A model generated the notes under the pieces. It was given only the letters and a program-made list of their open reading frames with translations, made no database searches and was not told where the DNA came from. Below, in pieces: positions 17,664 to 26,422 of a stretch of 64,000 nt of DNA. How positions within the stretch are numbered: position 1 is the stretch's first letter; the number at the start of each line of letters is the position of its first letter. Made by a program: the position numbers and the translations under genes. Location: the NCBI RefSeq assembly GCF_049331405.1, contig NZ_CP186274.1:6448001-6512000 (forward strand), in the 5' to 3' direction. The stretch is from PoT sp049331405 (GTDB lineage: Bacteria > Planctomycetota > Planctomycetia > Isosphaerales > Isosphaeraceae).

Positions 17664-18428
17664 ATGATGAGTATCGCCACAGCCCGTCCTAATGCCGAGA
17701 TCACGCGAACCGCGCCACCCATGTCTAAACCCAAGATCCTGATCGTCGAGGATGAGCGCGCCCTCGTCGAAGTCCTGGCCGTCAACCTCGAGCGAGAAGG
17801 CTTCGACGTCCTCATGGCCCACGACGGCCAGGACGGCTTGCGCCAGGCGCAACTGAAGCTGCCCGACCTGATCGTCCTGGACCTGATGCTCCCGGTGAAG
17901 CCGGGCCTCGAGGTCTGCCGCGAGCTCCGCAACGGGGCGCGGACCCGGGAAATCCCGATCATCATGGTCACCGCCAAGGCCGAGGAGACCGACGAGCTCG
18001 TCGGCTTCGCCGTCGGCGCCGATGACTACGTCACCAAGCCCTACAGCGTGAAGATCCTGATCGAGCGGATCAAGAAGGAGCTTCGCCGCAAGCAGGCCCA
18101 GGAAGAGCCGGCGACCGGCGCCGTGATCGAGAGCCAGGGGGTCGTCATCGACCGCCACAGCCACCGGGCCCTCTATCGGGGCGAGGAGCTGCCGCTCACC
18201 CCGACCGAGTTCCGTCTCCTCGAGGTCCTGCTCCGCCAGGCCGGCCGCGCCTTCACCCGCTACGAGCTGATGGATGCCGCGATCGGCGAGGATGCCGTGG
18301 TCCTCGAGCGGACGATCGACGTCCACATCAAGAGCCTCCGCAAGAAGCTCGGGGATGCCGCCGATCTGATCGAGACGGTCCGGGGCGTTGGCTACCGGTT
18401 CCACGAGTCCCGCCTCGTCGAGTCTTGA
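17664..18428 (+). CDS. phoB: Phosphate-regulon response regulator PhoB (OmpR family)
   Basis: A 254-residue two-domain regulator. The receiver domain starts at PKILIVEDERALVEVL with the acidic pocket ED and the phospho-accepting Asp73 (LIVLDLMLP); Thr and Lys of the switch are in MVTAKAEE and DDYVTKPYS. The C-terminal winged helix (LTPTEFRLLEVLLRQAGRAFTRYELMD, then ERTIDVHIKSLRKKLG) is of the OmpR/PhoB type. The ATG at 17664 has GGGAG five bases upstream; it gives about 20 residues before the receiver domain, and the Met at 17721 is an alternative start. It is separated from its kinase gene by the whole pst operon, which is an unusual arrangement. Confidence 0.93.
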   Translation: MMSIATARPNAEITRTAPPMSKPKILIVEDERALVEVLAVNLEREGFDVLMAHDGQDGLRQAQLKLPDLIVLDLMLPVKPGLEVCRELRNGARTREIPIIMVTAKAEETDELVGFAVGADDYVTKPYSVKILIERIKKELRRKQAQEEPATGAVIESQGVVIDRHSHRALYRGEELPLTPTEFRLLEVLLRQAGRAFTRYELMDAAIGEDAVVLERTIDVHIKSLRKKLGDAADLIETVRGVGYRFHESRLVES

Positions 18429-18467
18429 CCTGAGCCGATCCCGATATTAAAACCTCGACCCGATTTG

Positions 18468-18503
18468 AAACCCGCCACGACGCAGAGTTGGGGCGGGTTT
18501 TTT
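18468..18503 (+). terminator. Rho-independent terminator after phoB
   Basis: AAACCCGCC (18468-18476) pairs with GGCGGGTTT (18492-18500), and the T-run continues to 18503. This is a strong classical terminator closing the pho cluster. Confidence 0.9.
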
Positions 18504-18682
18504 CGTCGACGCAGTGAGGAATTGGGCCGACCGATCTGGTGCGATCGGCGTCATTTGCGGCGGTCGGCGCTGGACAAGAGGACGATTTTTGGCAGGATGC
18601 TACTAATATTCTCCAGTAGGGTCTTCGCATTCGCTACGGAAGATCTGCTTTCGTCTCCGTTCGCATGCCAGGTGAGGGAACG

Positions 18683-19708
18683 ATGTCCCATTCCGCCGTC
18701 CTTGTTATCGGATCCGGGTCGGCCGGATTGACCGCCGCGCTTTACTCCGCGCGTGCCAATCTGGCCCCCATCGTGTTGGAAGGTCATGAGCCCGGTGGAC
18801 AATTGACCTGGACGACGGCGGTGGAGAACTTCCCCGGATTCCCCGAAGGAGTCCTCGGGCCCGACCTCATGGATAACATGCGGAAGCAGGCCCAGCGCTT
18901 CGGGGCCGACTGCCGCTACCAGACCGTGACCGAGGTCGACCTCTCTCAGCGCCCGTTCAAGGTGAAGGCCTCGGCCGATGCCCACGACCCCGACGCCGAA
19001 ACCTTCGAGTACACGGCCGACGCCATCATCGTGGCGACGGGCGCCTCGGCCAGGACGCTCGGGCTCGATAAAGAGAAGCACTACATGGGTTACGGGCTCG
19101 GCACTTGCGCCACCTGCGACGGTGCGCTCTACCGAGGCCGCAAGGTCGCCATGGTCGGCGGCGGCGACTCGGCCGTAGAGGAAGCCACCTTCCTGACCCG
19201 CTACGCGTCGCAGGTCACCCTGATCCACCGCCGAGACTCCTTGCGGGCCTCGAAAATCATGCAGAAGCGGATCTTCGACAACAAGAAGATCGACTACATC
19301 TGGAACGCCAGCGTCGCCGAGTACCTCGGCGTCGACGAACCGCACCGCGCCCTGACGGGACTCCGCCTGAAAATGGCCGACGGCTCGACCCGCGACGTCA
19401 ACTACGACGGCGTCTTCCTGGCGATCGGCCACTCGCCGAACACGTCGGTCTTCAAGGGCAAGCTGGCCCTGACGCCGGAAGGCTACGTCCTGACTCGCAC
19501 CGCCTTGGCCTGGGACGGCATCGAAGCCCCCGCCGGCCTGCGAGACTCGATGGCGAACTACGGTTCCGCCACGAGCGTGGAAGGGGTCTTCGCGGCGGGC
19601 GACGTTGTTGACACCCACTATCGTCAGGCGATCACGGCCGCCGGCTCGGGTTGCGCCGCGGCGATCGACTGCGAGAAGTGGCTCGAGGCTCAGCACGCCC
19701 ACGCCTGA
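18683..19708 (+). CDS. trxB: Thioredoxin-disulfide reductase
   Basis: A 341-residue flavoenzyme that reduces thioredoxin with NADPH. The FAD motif is GSGSAGLTAALYSAR (Ser replaces the usual Pro), the redox-active disulfide is Cys142-Ala-Thr-Cys145, the NADPH motif is GGGDSAVEEA followed by HRRDSLRASK, and the C-terminal FAD motif is GVFAAGDVVD. It is somewhat longer than the 310-320-residue norm, with a short insertion between PEGYVLTRT and YGSATSVEG. The ATG at 18683 follows GGTGAGGGA; the upstream Met at 18665 lacks a ribosome site. It can also supply the BCP peroxiredoxin at 24244-24708. Confidence 0.93.
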   Translation: MSHSAVLVIGSGSAGLTAALYSARANLAPIVLEGHEPGGQLTWTTAVENFPGFPEGVLGPDLMDNMRKQAQRFGADCRYQTVTEVDLSQRPFKVKASADAHDPDAETFEYTADAIIVATGASARTLGLDKEKHYMGYGLGTCATCDGALYRGRKVAMVGGGDSAVEEATFLTRYASQVTLIHRRDSLRASKIMQKRIFDNKKIDYIWNASVAEYLGVDEPHRALTGLRLKMADGSTRDVNYDGVFLAIGHSPNTSVFKGKLALTPEGYVLTRTALAWDGIEAPAGLRDSMANYGSATSVEGVFAAGDVVDTHYRQAITAAGSGCAAAIDCEKWLEAQHAHA

Positions 19709-20139
19709 GCGGGGTTGTCAGCCATCATCCCGGAGGCGGGTCGCGAGGCTCAAACCTCGATGATCTCCGGCGGGGAGGGCGCCTGGCGCGGACGCCGGCA
19801 CCGATTCCTCCGCTGTTGCGTTGCAGGACGCGGATTTCCCACTCTTTCGGGCCGCGGCCGTCCCGGGTTGCTTGAGGGTGAGACCTCGCTTCAAGGTCCG
19901 ATCGTTTCCCGAGGGGATTCACCCCTCGGTGGGAACGCGCCATGGTGGGGTGAGGGCCCCCGAGGATAGAATCGAGGGGAAAGACGCATCGTTTTGCCGA
20001 TTGTGCCTCGCCTATCGATTGCCCCTGAATTTTTGGAGGGATTCGGCTACACTGGATTTTTCGGCGGCATTCGGGTGCCGAGGTGGATTGCCGCATCGAA
20101 TCCTCTAAGGACGGTTTCTTTCTAGGGAATCAAGATCGT
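19709..20139. other. Intergenic region upstream of ftsH
   Basis: About 430 bases without a supported gene. It contains an imperfect hairpin around 19905-19937 (CCGAGGGG / CCCCTCGG) without a T-run. The last 120 bases are less GC-rich and probably hold the ftsH promoter, but no clear box pair was found. Confidence 0.45.
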
Positions 20140-22149
20140 ATGGAGAGTCGACCGCCGCAAGAATCCCCCCGCCGTCCTTCGGGCACGCGTAAGACCAACG
20201 GTTCCGGCGGGTCGCCTACGCCCCCATGGCTCTGGCTCCTGCTGATCGTCGGCTTCGCGCTGATCTTCTGGAATTTCTCGTTCAAGGGCGAGACCATGGT
20301 GGCGTACAGCCCCTGGTTCCTCGACCAAGTCGACAACCACAATATCAAGAGCCTCTCGATCCAGGAGAGCGAAGGCCGAGGCGAACTCCGCGAGCGCAAG
20401 CTCTACCCGACGCAGTCGTCCGGCGGAAGCTCCGCGGCGGCCTCGCCGATGGTCACGAAGTTCGTCACGTACTTCCCCTCCAAGGAATCGATCGACGCTG
20501 TTGTCAAGAAGCTGCGAGAAGAGAAGCTGGACGAAAAGGAGATCAAGAAAGGCATGGAGCCGGTCCGGATCGAGATCCAGCCGCCGAACACGGCGAATGG
20601 CCTCGTCTGGATTACCCTGCTCTTGCCGACCTTCGTGATCCTCGGCCTGATCTACTTCATGATGCGCCGGGCCCGAGACCAGTTCGACGGCGGCATCCTG
20701 GGCAGCTTCGTCAAGAGCCCCGCCAAGCGGCATGATAAGTCGAAGCAGCGCACGACCTTCGATGAAGTCGCCGGCCTCGAGAACGCCAAGAGCGAGCTCC
20801 AGGAGATCGTCGAGTTCCTCAAGAATCCCGAGAAGTTCCAGCGCCTCGGCGGCCGGATCCCGAAGGGGGTCCTGCTGATCGGGCCGCCGGGCTCGGGCAA
20901 GACGCTGCTCGCCAGGGCCGTGGCCGGCGAGGCGGGCGTCCCCTTCTTCTCGATCTCGGGCTCCGAGTTCATCCAGATGTTCGTCGGCGTCGGTGCCAGC
21001 CGCGTCCGCGACATGTTCAAGACGGCCAAGGAAAACAGCCCCTGCATCCTGTTCATCGATGAAATCGACGCCGTCGGCCGGGTCCGAGGCGCCGGTCTCG
21101 GCGGCGGGCATGACGAGCGGGAGCAGACCCTCAACCAGATCCTCACGGAGATGGACGGCTTCTCGCCGAACGAGAGCGTCATCGTCCTAGCCGCGACGAA
21201 CCGCCCCGACGTGCTCGACCCCGCCCTCCTCCGTCCGGGCCGCTTCGACCGTCACGTCACGGTCGATCGCCCGACCAAGAAGGGTCGACTCGAGATACTC
21301 AAGGTCCACACGCGGAATATCCCGCTGGACCCGGACGTCGACCTCGAAGGGATCGCCCGCGGGACCGTCGGGATGAGCGGTGCCGACCTGGCAAACCTCG
21401 TCAACGAGGCCGCCCTGCTCGCGACCCGCGAGGACAAGAACCAGGTCGACATGGCCGACTTCGACGCGGCCCGCGACAAGATCATCATGGGGGCCAAGCG
21501 CGAGGAGTTCATCACCGAGAAGGACAAGCGTGCGACCGCCTACCACGAGGTCGGCCACGCCCTGGTCGGCTGGCTCAGCCCGCACACCGACCCCGTCCAC
21601 AAGGTGACGATCATCCCCCGAGGCCGGGCGCTGGGCATCACCCAGTTCCTGCCCGACGAGGATCGGCTCAGCTACAGCGAGAGCCAGATCACCGGCAAGC
21701 TCGCCGTCCTCCTGGGAGGACGAGCCGCCGAACGCCTGATCTACGACGACCTGACCACCGGCGCGGCCGAGGACCTGAAGCAGGCCACGCGGCTCTCGCG
21801 GATGATGGTCACGCAGTGGGGCATGAGCGAGCGAGTCGGCCCGGTCTTCTTCCGGGCCTCCGAGGAGCACCCGTTCCTCGGCCGCGAGATGAGCGAGACC
21901 CGCGACCACTCCGAGCACACCGCCCAGGTGATCGACGAGGAAGTCGCCCGGATCCTTCGCGAGGCCGACAAGCGGGCCATCCAGTTGCTCGAAGAGCACC
22001 GCGAGGACCTCGAACGCCTCACCGAGGCCCTCATCGAGCGCGAAGTCCTGACCGTCTCCGAGATCGAGGAACTCATCGGCAAGCGAGCGGCCAAGAGCTA
22101 CAAGGTCGACGGCGACGAGGTCGCCGCCAGCCTCGACAACCCCGTCTGA
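20140..22149 (+). CDS. ftsH: ATP-dependent zinc metalloprotease FtsH
   Basis: A 669-residue membrane protease that degrades misfolded and regulatory membrane proteins. Two membrane helices flank a periplasmic domain (roughly residues 29-48, PWLWLLLIVGFALIFW, and 154-175). The AAA+ domain has Walker A GPPGSGKT (about 248-255), Walker B ILFIDEIDAVG (about 303-313) and the second region of homology ATNRPDVLDPALLRPGRFDR. The zinc site HEVGH is at about 469-473, with the third ligand Asp expected in TGAAEDLKQAT. The proline/serine-rich N-terminus before helix 1 is longer than in Escherichia coli. The start at 20140 is the best-fitting Met; AGGGA lies 11 bases upstream. Confidence 0.95.
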   Translation: MESRPPQESPRRPSGTRKTNGSGGSPTPPWLWLLLIVGFALIFWNFSFKGETMVAYSPWFLDQVDNHNIKSLSIQESEGRGELRERKLYPTQSSGGSSAAASPMVTKFVTYFPSKESIDAVVKKLREEKLDEKEIKKGMEPVRIEIQPPNTANGLVWITLLLPTFVILGLIYFMMRRARDQFDGGILGSFVKSPAKRHDKSKQRTTFDEVAGLENAKSELQEIVEFLKNPEKFQRLGGRIPKGVLLIGPPGSGKTLLARAVAGEAGVPFFSISGSEFIQMFVGVGASRVRDMFKTAKENSPCILFIDEIDAVGRVRGAGLGGGHDEREQTLNQILTEMDGFSPNESVIVLAATNRPDVLDPALLRPGRFDRHVTVDRPTKKGRLEILKVHTRNIPLDPDVDLEGIARGTVGMSGADLANLVNEAALLATREDKNQVDMADFDAARDKIIMGAKREEFITEKDKRATAYHEVGHALVGWLSPHTDPVHKVTIIPRGRALGITQFLPDEDRLSYSESQITGKLAVLLGGRAAERLIYDDLTTGAAEDLKQATRLSRMMVTQWGMSERVGPVFFRASEEHPFLGREMSETRDHSEHTAQVIDEEVARILREADKRAIQLLEEHREDLERLTEALIEREVLTVSEIEELIGKRAAKSYKVDGDEVAASLDNPV

Positions 22150-22606
22150 CGGACGCAGGTTGGCCTCGCCCTTGATTTCCCCGGAAAACTCACGACCCCC
22201 GCCCGACCCGATCGGCGGGGGTCGTTTCATTTCAAGAACCCTGTGATTCGTCCCTCATGCGAGTTGGTGATCACCTCAAACTATCTGATTCCGGGCGATG
22301 TCGCCCGGCTTGGCGGAGCGTCCAACCTGGGGTGATGGACAGATAGGAGGGCGAGAGCGGGCGGGCGAGGCGTAAGTTGGCATGTTCGGAGTTGTCGCGG
22401 CCGGGTAATTTGGGTGATTATATCCTTCCCAAACGTAGTGATTGTTGCCGACGAGGGTCCGGAGCGTTCTCCTGGGAGAACCCACTCCTCAAGACTGAGA
22501 CACCGAGCTGTCTCCAGCTTCAGGAACACGCGGACGAACTGCCGCCACGAACCTCGCCCGCGTTACCCACGTTCCCGCATGCCCCAAGATGGGGGAGTTT
22601 GAGACG
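22150..22606. other. Intergenic region between ftsH and the PfkB kinase
   Basis: About 457 bases. It holds the ftsH terminator (22192-22230). Beyond it no gene is supported; a short GTTCTC/GAGAAC hairpin lies near 22468. The stretch 22400-22440 is locally AT-rich and may contain the promoter of the kinase gene. Confidence 0.45.
22192..22230 (+). terminator. Rho-independent terminator of ftsH
   Basis: A perfect 12-bp stem: acgacccccgcc (22192-22203) with ggcgggggtcgt (22214-22225), ten-base loop, followed by a T-rich tail (ttcatttc). Confidence 0.85.
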
Positions 22607-23569
22607 ATGTCCATGAGCGCGAGTCCGGTCGTGTGCGCTGGGGTGGTGGTCGCCGACCACCTTTGTACGCCGATCTCCCACCTGCCCGTCGCCGGAGAGC
22701 TGGTCAAGGCCGATGAACTGGTCCTGCACATCGGCGGCTGCGCTTCGAACGCCGCCGTCGTGCTCTCCAAGTTAGGAATCAAGGCGTCCGTCTGCGGCAA
22801 GGTCGGCGACGACGTCTTCGGCCAGTTCGTCGCCGAGACGCTGAGGAGCCACGGGCTCGACACCGGGACGCTGTTCATCGACAAGGAACGCGCCACGAGC
22901 CAGACCCTGATCATCAACGTCAAGGGCCAGGACCGTCGCTTCGTCCACTCCTTCGGCGCCAACGCCGGCCTCGTCGCCGAGGACCTCGACGCCGTCCTCG
23001 AGACCCCCCCGCGGATCCTCTACCTCGGCGGCTACCTGATCCTCCCCGGCCTCGACCCGGAAGGCCTCGCCCGACGCTTCGCCGCCGCCCGCAAGGCGGG
23101 GGTGACGACCGTCCTCGACGTGGCCGTCCCGGGCCCCGGCGACCACCTCGACAAGCTCCGCCCCGTCCTGGCCGAGACCGACGTCTTCCTCCCCAACACG
23201 GATGAGGCGGCCGTGATCCTCGGCGAGAGCGACGCCGTCCTCCAGGCCAAGGCCTTCCGAGAGCTCGGCGCCCGGCACGTCGTCATCACCCGCGGCGATA
23301 AAGGCGCCATCGCCCTCTCCGAGACGCTCCAGGTCGAGCTCGGCACCTACCCGATCACCTTCATCGACGGCTCGGGCGGCGGCGACGCCTTCGACGCCGG
23401 CTACATCGCCGGGCTCCTCGAAGGCCGCTCCGAGATCGAATGCCTCAAGCTCGCCAGCGCCATCGGCGCCAGCTGCGTCCGGGCGATCGGCACGACCGCC
23501 GGCATCTTCAACCGCGACGAGGCCACGGCATTCATGGCCCAGCACGATCTCGCGATCAAGGCGATCTGA
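22607..23569 (+). CDS. PfkB-family carbohydrate kinase (ribokinase-like)
   Basis: A 320-residue sugar kinase. The first PfkB signature is GGCASNAAVVLSKLGIKASVCGKVGDD, and the second, with the catalytic base, is DGSGGGDAFDAGYIAGLL (the usual form is DTTGAGDAF, so the anion hole is Gly-Gly rather than Gly-Ala). The nucleotide region is VVITRGDKGAI. Family members phosphorylate ribose, fructose, adenosine or ketodeoxygluconate; the substrate cannot be told. The ATG at 22607 has GGGGGAG ten bases upstream, with a weaker Met six codons before it. It stands between two terminator-bounded units and is probably monocistronic. Confidence 0.88.
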   Translation: MSMSASPVVCAGVVVADHLCTPISHLPVAGELVKADELVLHIGGCASNAAVVLSKLGIKASVCGKVGDDVFGQFVAETLRSHGLDTGTLFIDKERATSQTLIINVKGQDRRFVHSFGANAGLVAEDLDAVLETPPRILYLGGYLILPGLDPEGLARRFAAARKAGVTTVLDVAVPGPGDHLDKLRPVLAETDVFLPNTDEAAVILGESDAVLQAKAFRELGARHVVITRGDKGAIALSETLQVELGTYPITFIDGSGGGDAFDAGYIAGLLEGRSEIECLKLASAIGASCVRAIGTTAGIFNRDEATAFMAQHDLAIKAI

Positions 23570-23650
23570 CGCCTTTCCCGCACGCCTCGGGTCGTCACCG
23601 GCGGCAATCTCGCACGCCGGTGAGGGCCCTCCCTGCCCCGCCTCCTCGCC

Positions 23651-24073
23651 TCAGATATCGAGGATCATCTCGGCGACCCAGTCGGCTCCATCCCGATCGA
23701 TCTTCAGGGCGTGGCGCGTGACGGCCTTCACCTCGTGGTCGAGCACGTGCCGATCCCGGTCGATCGTCTCGCCGTCGATGATGGCCTCGAGCTTCCGGCC
23801 CTCGTCGAGGACCTTGACGTCGAACTCCGAGTAGAGCCGGTGCTGGGTCTCGCTCCGGAAGATCAGCTCGTTGAGCCAGAGCGCGAGGAGGTCGCCGGAA
23901 TCTTCTCCTTCGAGCGCGAAGGATTCCCGCTCGCTCGCCTTCACGTCGCCTCGGTTGACGACGATGTAGTCGAACATGCCCTCGGCCGCCGTGCGGAAGA
24001 GGTCGTCCAGGTCCAAGGCGCGGATCCGGAGGCCGACGTCGGCGGTGTGGTCGAAGGTCTCGATGCTTCCCAT
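23651..24073 (-). CDS. Archease
   Basis: A 140-residue protein with all marks of archease: the N-terminal IETFDHTADVGLRIRA, the middle HEVKAVTRHALKI and the C-terminal MILDI, whose acidic residues bind metal. Archease activates the RNA ligase RtcB by promoting its guanylylation, in tRNA splicing or RNA repair. The ATG at 24073 starts at the conserved N-terminus; the sequence upstream is not protein-like. No rtcB is found in this window, so the partner must lie elsewhere. It is divergent from the bcp gene, with 170 bases between the two start codons. Confidence 0.9.
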   Translation of the reverse strand: MGSIETFDHTADVGLRIRALDLDDLFRTAAEGMFDYIVVNRGDVKASERESFALEGEDSGDLLALWLNELIFRSETQHRLYSEFDVKVLDEGRKLEAIIDGETIDRDRHVLDHEVKAVTRHALKIDRDGADWVAEMILDI

Positions 24074-24243
24074 GGGCCTTTCGCTCCCCGAGGCGTGTCG
24101 CGTTCTCTTGCTTTGAGACGTCCCCCGATGCGAGGGTTCGCAGGTCTTCGCCTTTACCTGCCTCGCCATCGAGCCTAGAACAAGGAGTCCTTGCCACGAG
24201 GGATTCGTGGGGGCGTACTCGAAGCTTGATGGAGGATCGCGCG

Positions 24244-24708
24244 ATGTTGGAAATCGGTCAGCCCGCCCCGGACTTCACGCTGGACGACCAGCATGGTAAC
24301 CCGGTCAGCCTGTCGGAGCTCCGGGGGAAGCCGGTCGTCCTCTATTTCTACCCCAAGGATGACACCCCGGGCTGCACCAAGGAAGCCTGCGCCTTCCGCG
24401 ACGCCCGCGCCGACTACGAGGCGGCCGGGGCCCACGTCGTCGGCGTCAGCCCCGACACCGTCGCCTCGCACAAGAAGTTTGTCGACAAGTACGAGCTGCC
24501 GTTCACGCTCGTCGCCGACACCGACCACCAGCTCTGCGAGCAGTATGGCGTCTGGAAGGAGAAGAACATGTACGGCAAGAAGTCGATGGGGGTCGAGCGG
24601 ACGACCTTCATCATCGACGCGGCGGGGAACGTGGCGAAGGTCTTCCCCAGGGTCAAGGTCGACGGCCACTCCGAGGCCGTCCTGGAAACGATCCGCTCTC
24701 TGACCTGA
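24244..24708 (+). CDS. bcp: Thiol peroxidase of the BCP/PrxQ family
   Basis: A 154-residue peroxiredoxin that reduces hydrogen peroxide and organic hydroperoxides with electrons from thioredoxin. The peroxidatic Cys44 is in YPKDDTPGCTKEAC, with the resolving Cys49 five residues on, the arrangement of atypical two-Cys BCP enzymes. Further family motifs are GVSPDTVASHKKF and GVERTTFIID. The ATG at 24244 has GGAGG eight bases upstream; two earlier starts are less well placed. It can work with the thioredoxin reductase at 18683. Confidence 0.94.
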   Translation: MLEIGQPAPDFTLDDQHGNPVSLSELRGKPVVLYFYPKDDTPGCTKEACAFRDARADYEAAGAHVVGVSPDTVASHKKFVDKYELPFTLVADTDHQLCEQYGVWKEKNMYGKKSMGVERTTFIIDAAGNVAKVFPRVKVDGHSEAVLETIRSLT

Positions 24709-24832
24709 CCGTGACGGCCTCTGCATCCTTCCCTAGAAAGGCGCAAGCTGAGGGCGGCCGAGGGGAGGTCCGCCGGTCGGCAGGATTCTCCTCGGTCACC
24801 CCTGATGGTTCACATCGAAGTCGGCAGTCCGA

Positions 24833-25501
24833 TCAACCGACCAGGCGGGTCTCTTCGAGCTGAGTCGCCTCGGTCTCGTCGCGTCCCAGGTCCAGCTCGT
24901 CGCGACGGCTGGCCAGGTGGCGTTCGAGCTTGCGGAGGGCCTTATACTTCTCGTCGCTGACCCTGGCGACGGGCAGGTTCATCACCGAGCTGATCTCGGG
25001 GACGGTCCAGCCTCGGGTCCAGAGCTCGACGATGCGGTCCTGCCGTGCGGTCAGGACCGCCTGGCGGGCGTTCTCGAGGATCTCGCCGAGCTCTTGCCGC
25101 TCGCGCTGGCGCTGGTCGAGATCGGGACCGGGGGTCAGATGGTCGTCGAGGGCCTGATAACGCTTGGAGCGCTGGACGCGCTTGCGGACCATGTCGATGG
25201 CCCGAACGAGCTCGCGACGCTCGAGGGTGTCCTCGGCGAGCACGAGGTTCAGATCGAGCTGCCCGGCGCGGGCCTTGCCCAGCAGTCGGCAGCACACCTC
25301 CTGCGTGCAATCGTCCCAGAGGCCCGGGTCGAGCCGGGCGTTCTTCCAGCAGACCGTGCAGTAGCGCTGGATATCGCGGACGAGGTCGGATTCGGACGCG
25401 TGCGCCGTGAGCGCGGCCAGGCCGATGACCAGGGCCATCGCTGTCGGGCCGGCCCGCAGGGCTCGCTGCCCTTTCGGGGAAACCAGTGTGTCTTGCGGCA
25501 T
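24833..25501 (-). CDS. Sigma-70-family (ECF-like) protein with N-terminal hydrophobic segment
   Basis: A 222-residue protein. The body looks like an ECF sigma factor. DDCTQEVCCRLL matches the region 2 core (usually ED.TQEVF.R), and the segment ILENARQAVLTARQDRIVELWTRGWTVPEISSVMNLPVARVSDEKYKALRKLERHL matches region 4 with its helix-turn-helix. Unusually, it is preceded by a basic stretch and a 15-residue hydrophobic run (AMALVIGLAALTAHA) that looks like a signal peptide or membrane anchor. The start at 25501 is supported by GGGAG nine bases upstream, and no alternative start exists between the hydrophobic run and region 2. Two extra Cys (YCTVCW) lie in region 2. It may be a membrane-tethered regulator; no anti-sigma gene is adjacent. 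Confidence 0.65.
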   Translation of the reverse strand: MPQDTLVSPKGQRALRAGPTAMALVIGLAALTAHASESDLVRDIQRYCTVCWKNARLDPGLWDDCTQEVCCRLLGKARAGQLDLNLVLAEDTLERRELVRAIDMVRKRVQRSKRYQALDDHLTPGPDLDQRQRERQELGEILENARQAVLTARQDRIVELWTRGWTVPEISSVMNLPVARVSDEKYKALRKLERHLASRRDELDLGRDETEATQLEETRLVG

Positions 25502-25711
25502 AATCAACGACTCCCGCAACTCAACCGTACCAGCCCGAAGCTCGTCGCTAAGTCCGACTGCAACACCGACACTCAACGATTGGACAACTCCGCCCCCGAA
25601 ACTCGCTCGGAGGCGTGAAACAACCCGGTGATGCGGGCTTCGGAGCGATGAAGAGAGATCACCGAAGCCTCTTCCTTGAGGATCCGATCCAAATGCAGGG
25701 CAAGGCGCCCT

Positions 25712-26422
25712 TTACGTCGCACTTCGCGGAGTGGAGACGCGCGGTCGCTGGGGTCGTACGATATACCAACCCCGCTCCCGGGCGAGTCGATGGAGCTTGC
25801 GGTGAGGATGGACCACAACGGCTCTGCCCGCTCGCTGCAAAAGGGCGCGGTCGCTCCAATTATCCGCATAGGCCACCGAATCGTCCATCGAGATTTCGTG
25901 CGCTTCGGCCCACTTCTCGGCCCAGTAGAGCTTCCCCTCGCCGTAACATGGTGGGCCGGAACCGATTCCGATGAGTCGCTCGCGTTCGATGATCACCGGC
26001 GTCGTGATCGTGTCGCTGCATCCGAGGAACAAGGCCAGCGGCCGGATCACGATCCCCGGGGACGAGGAGACGAGCACGACCTGCGTCCCTGCCCCGCGCA
26101 ACGCGTTGAAATGCTCGACGACCCCTTCATAGAGCCGGGGCCGCACGAACTCGACGAAGTTGTCGTAGGCGATCCGCTCCAACTCCACGACCGGGATCCG
26201 GCTGATGCTCCTGAGTCCGAAGGCGATCAGTCGGCCGTAATCGAGCCGCCCAAATCGGTGCTGCAAACCGTGATACATCGCGCGGAGGACGAACGACCGC
26301 TTGATCAGGCCCTTCCGCCTGAGGATCCGGGCGAAGAGGAACGTGGTCGTCTGCGCCAGCAAGGTCCCATCCACGTCGACGAAGGCGACCGACGGGGCCT
26401 TTTCGAAGGTCGGCCAGCTCAT
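25712..26422 (-). CDS. HAD-superfamily phosphatase (HAD-IB, SerB-like)
   Basis: A 236-residue hydrolase. The nucleophile motif is VAFVDVDGTLL (Asp16 and Asp18), motif II is VVLVSSSPG, and motif IV is VAYADNWSDRALL (the usual form is DS.SD). The helical cap of about 80 residues lies between motifs I and II, as in phosphoserine-phosphatase-like HAD-IB enzymes. GKLYWAEKW supplies the motif III lysine. Substrate is unknown; relatives remove phosphate from phosphoserine or lipid head groups. Its start overlaps the stop of the upstream phosphohexomutase (ATGA), so the two are translationally coupled and probably act in one pathway, perhaps cell-envelope sugar synthesis. Confidence 0.82.
   Translation of the reverse strand: MSWPTFEKAPSVAFVDVDGTLLAQTTTFLFARILRRKGLIKRSFVLRAMYHGLQHRFGRLDYGRLIAFGLRSISRIPVVELERIAYDNFVEFVRPRLYEGVVEHFNALRGAGTQVVLVSSSPGIVIRPLALFLGCSDTITTPVIIERERLIGIGSGPPCYGEGKLYWAEKWAEAHEISMDDSVAYADNWSDRALLQRAGRAVVVHPHRKLHRLARERGWYIVRPQRPRVSTPRSAT

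Noticed and set aside
22466..22482. GTTC...GAAC inverted repeat resembling an SOS box
   Set aside because: The half-sites are in the opposite order to the Gram-positive GAAC-N4-GTTC site, so it is only a small hairpin.
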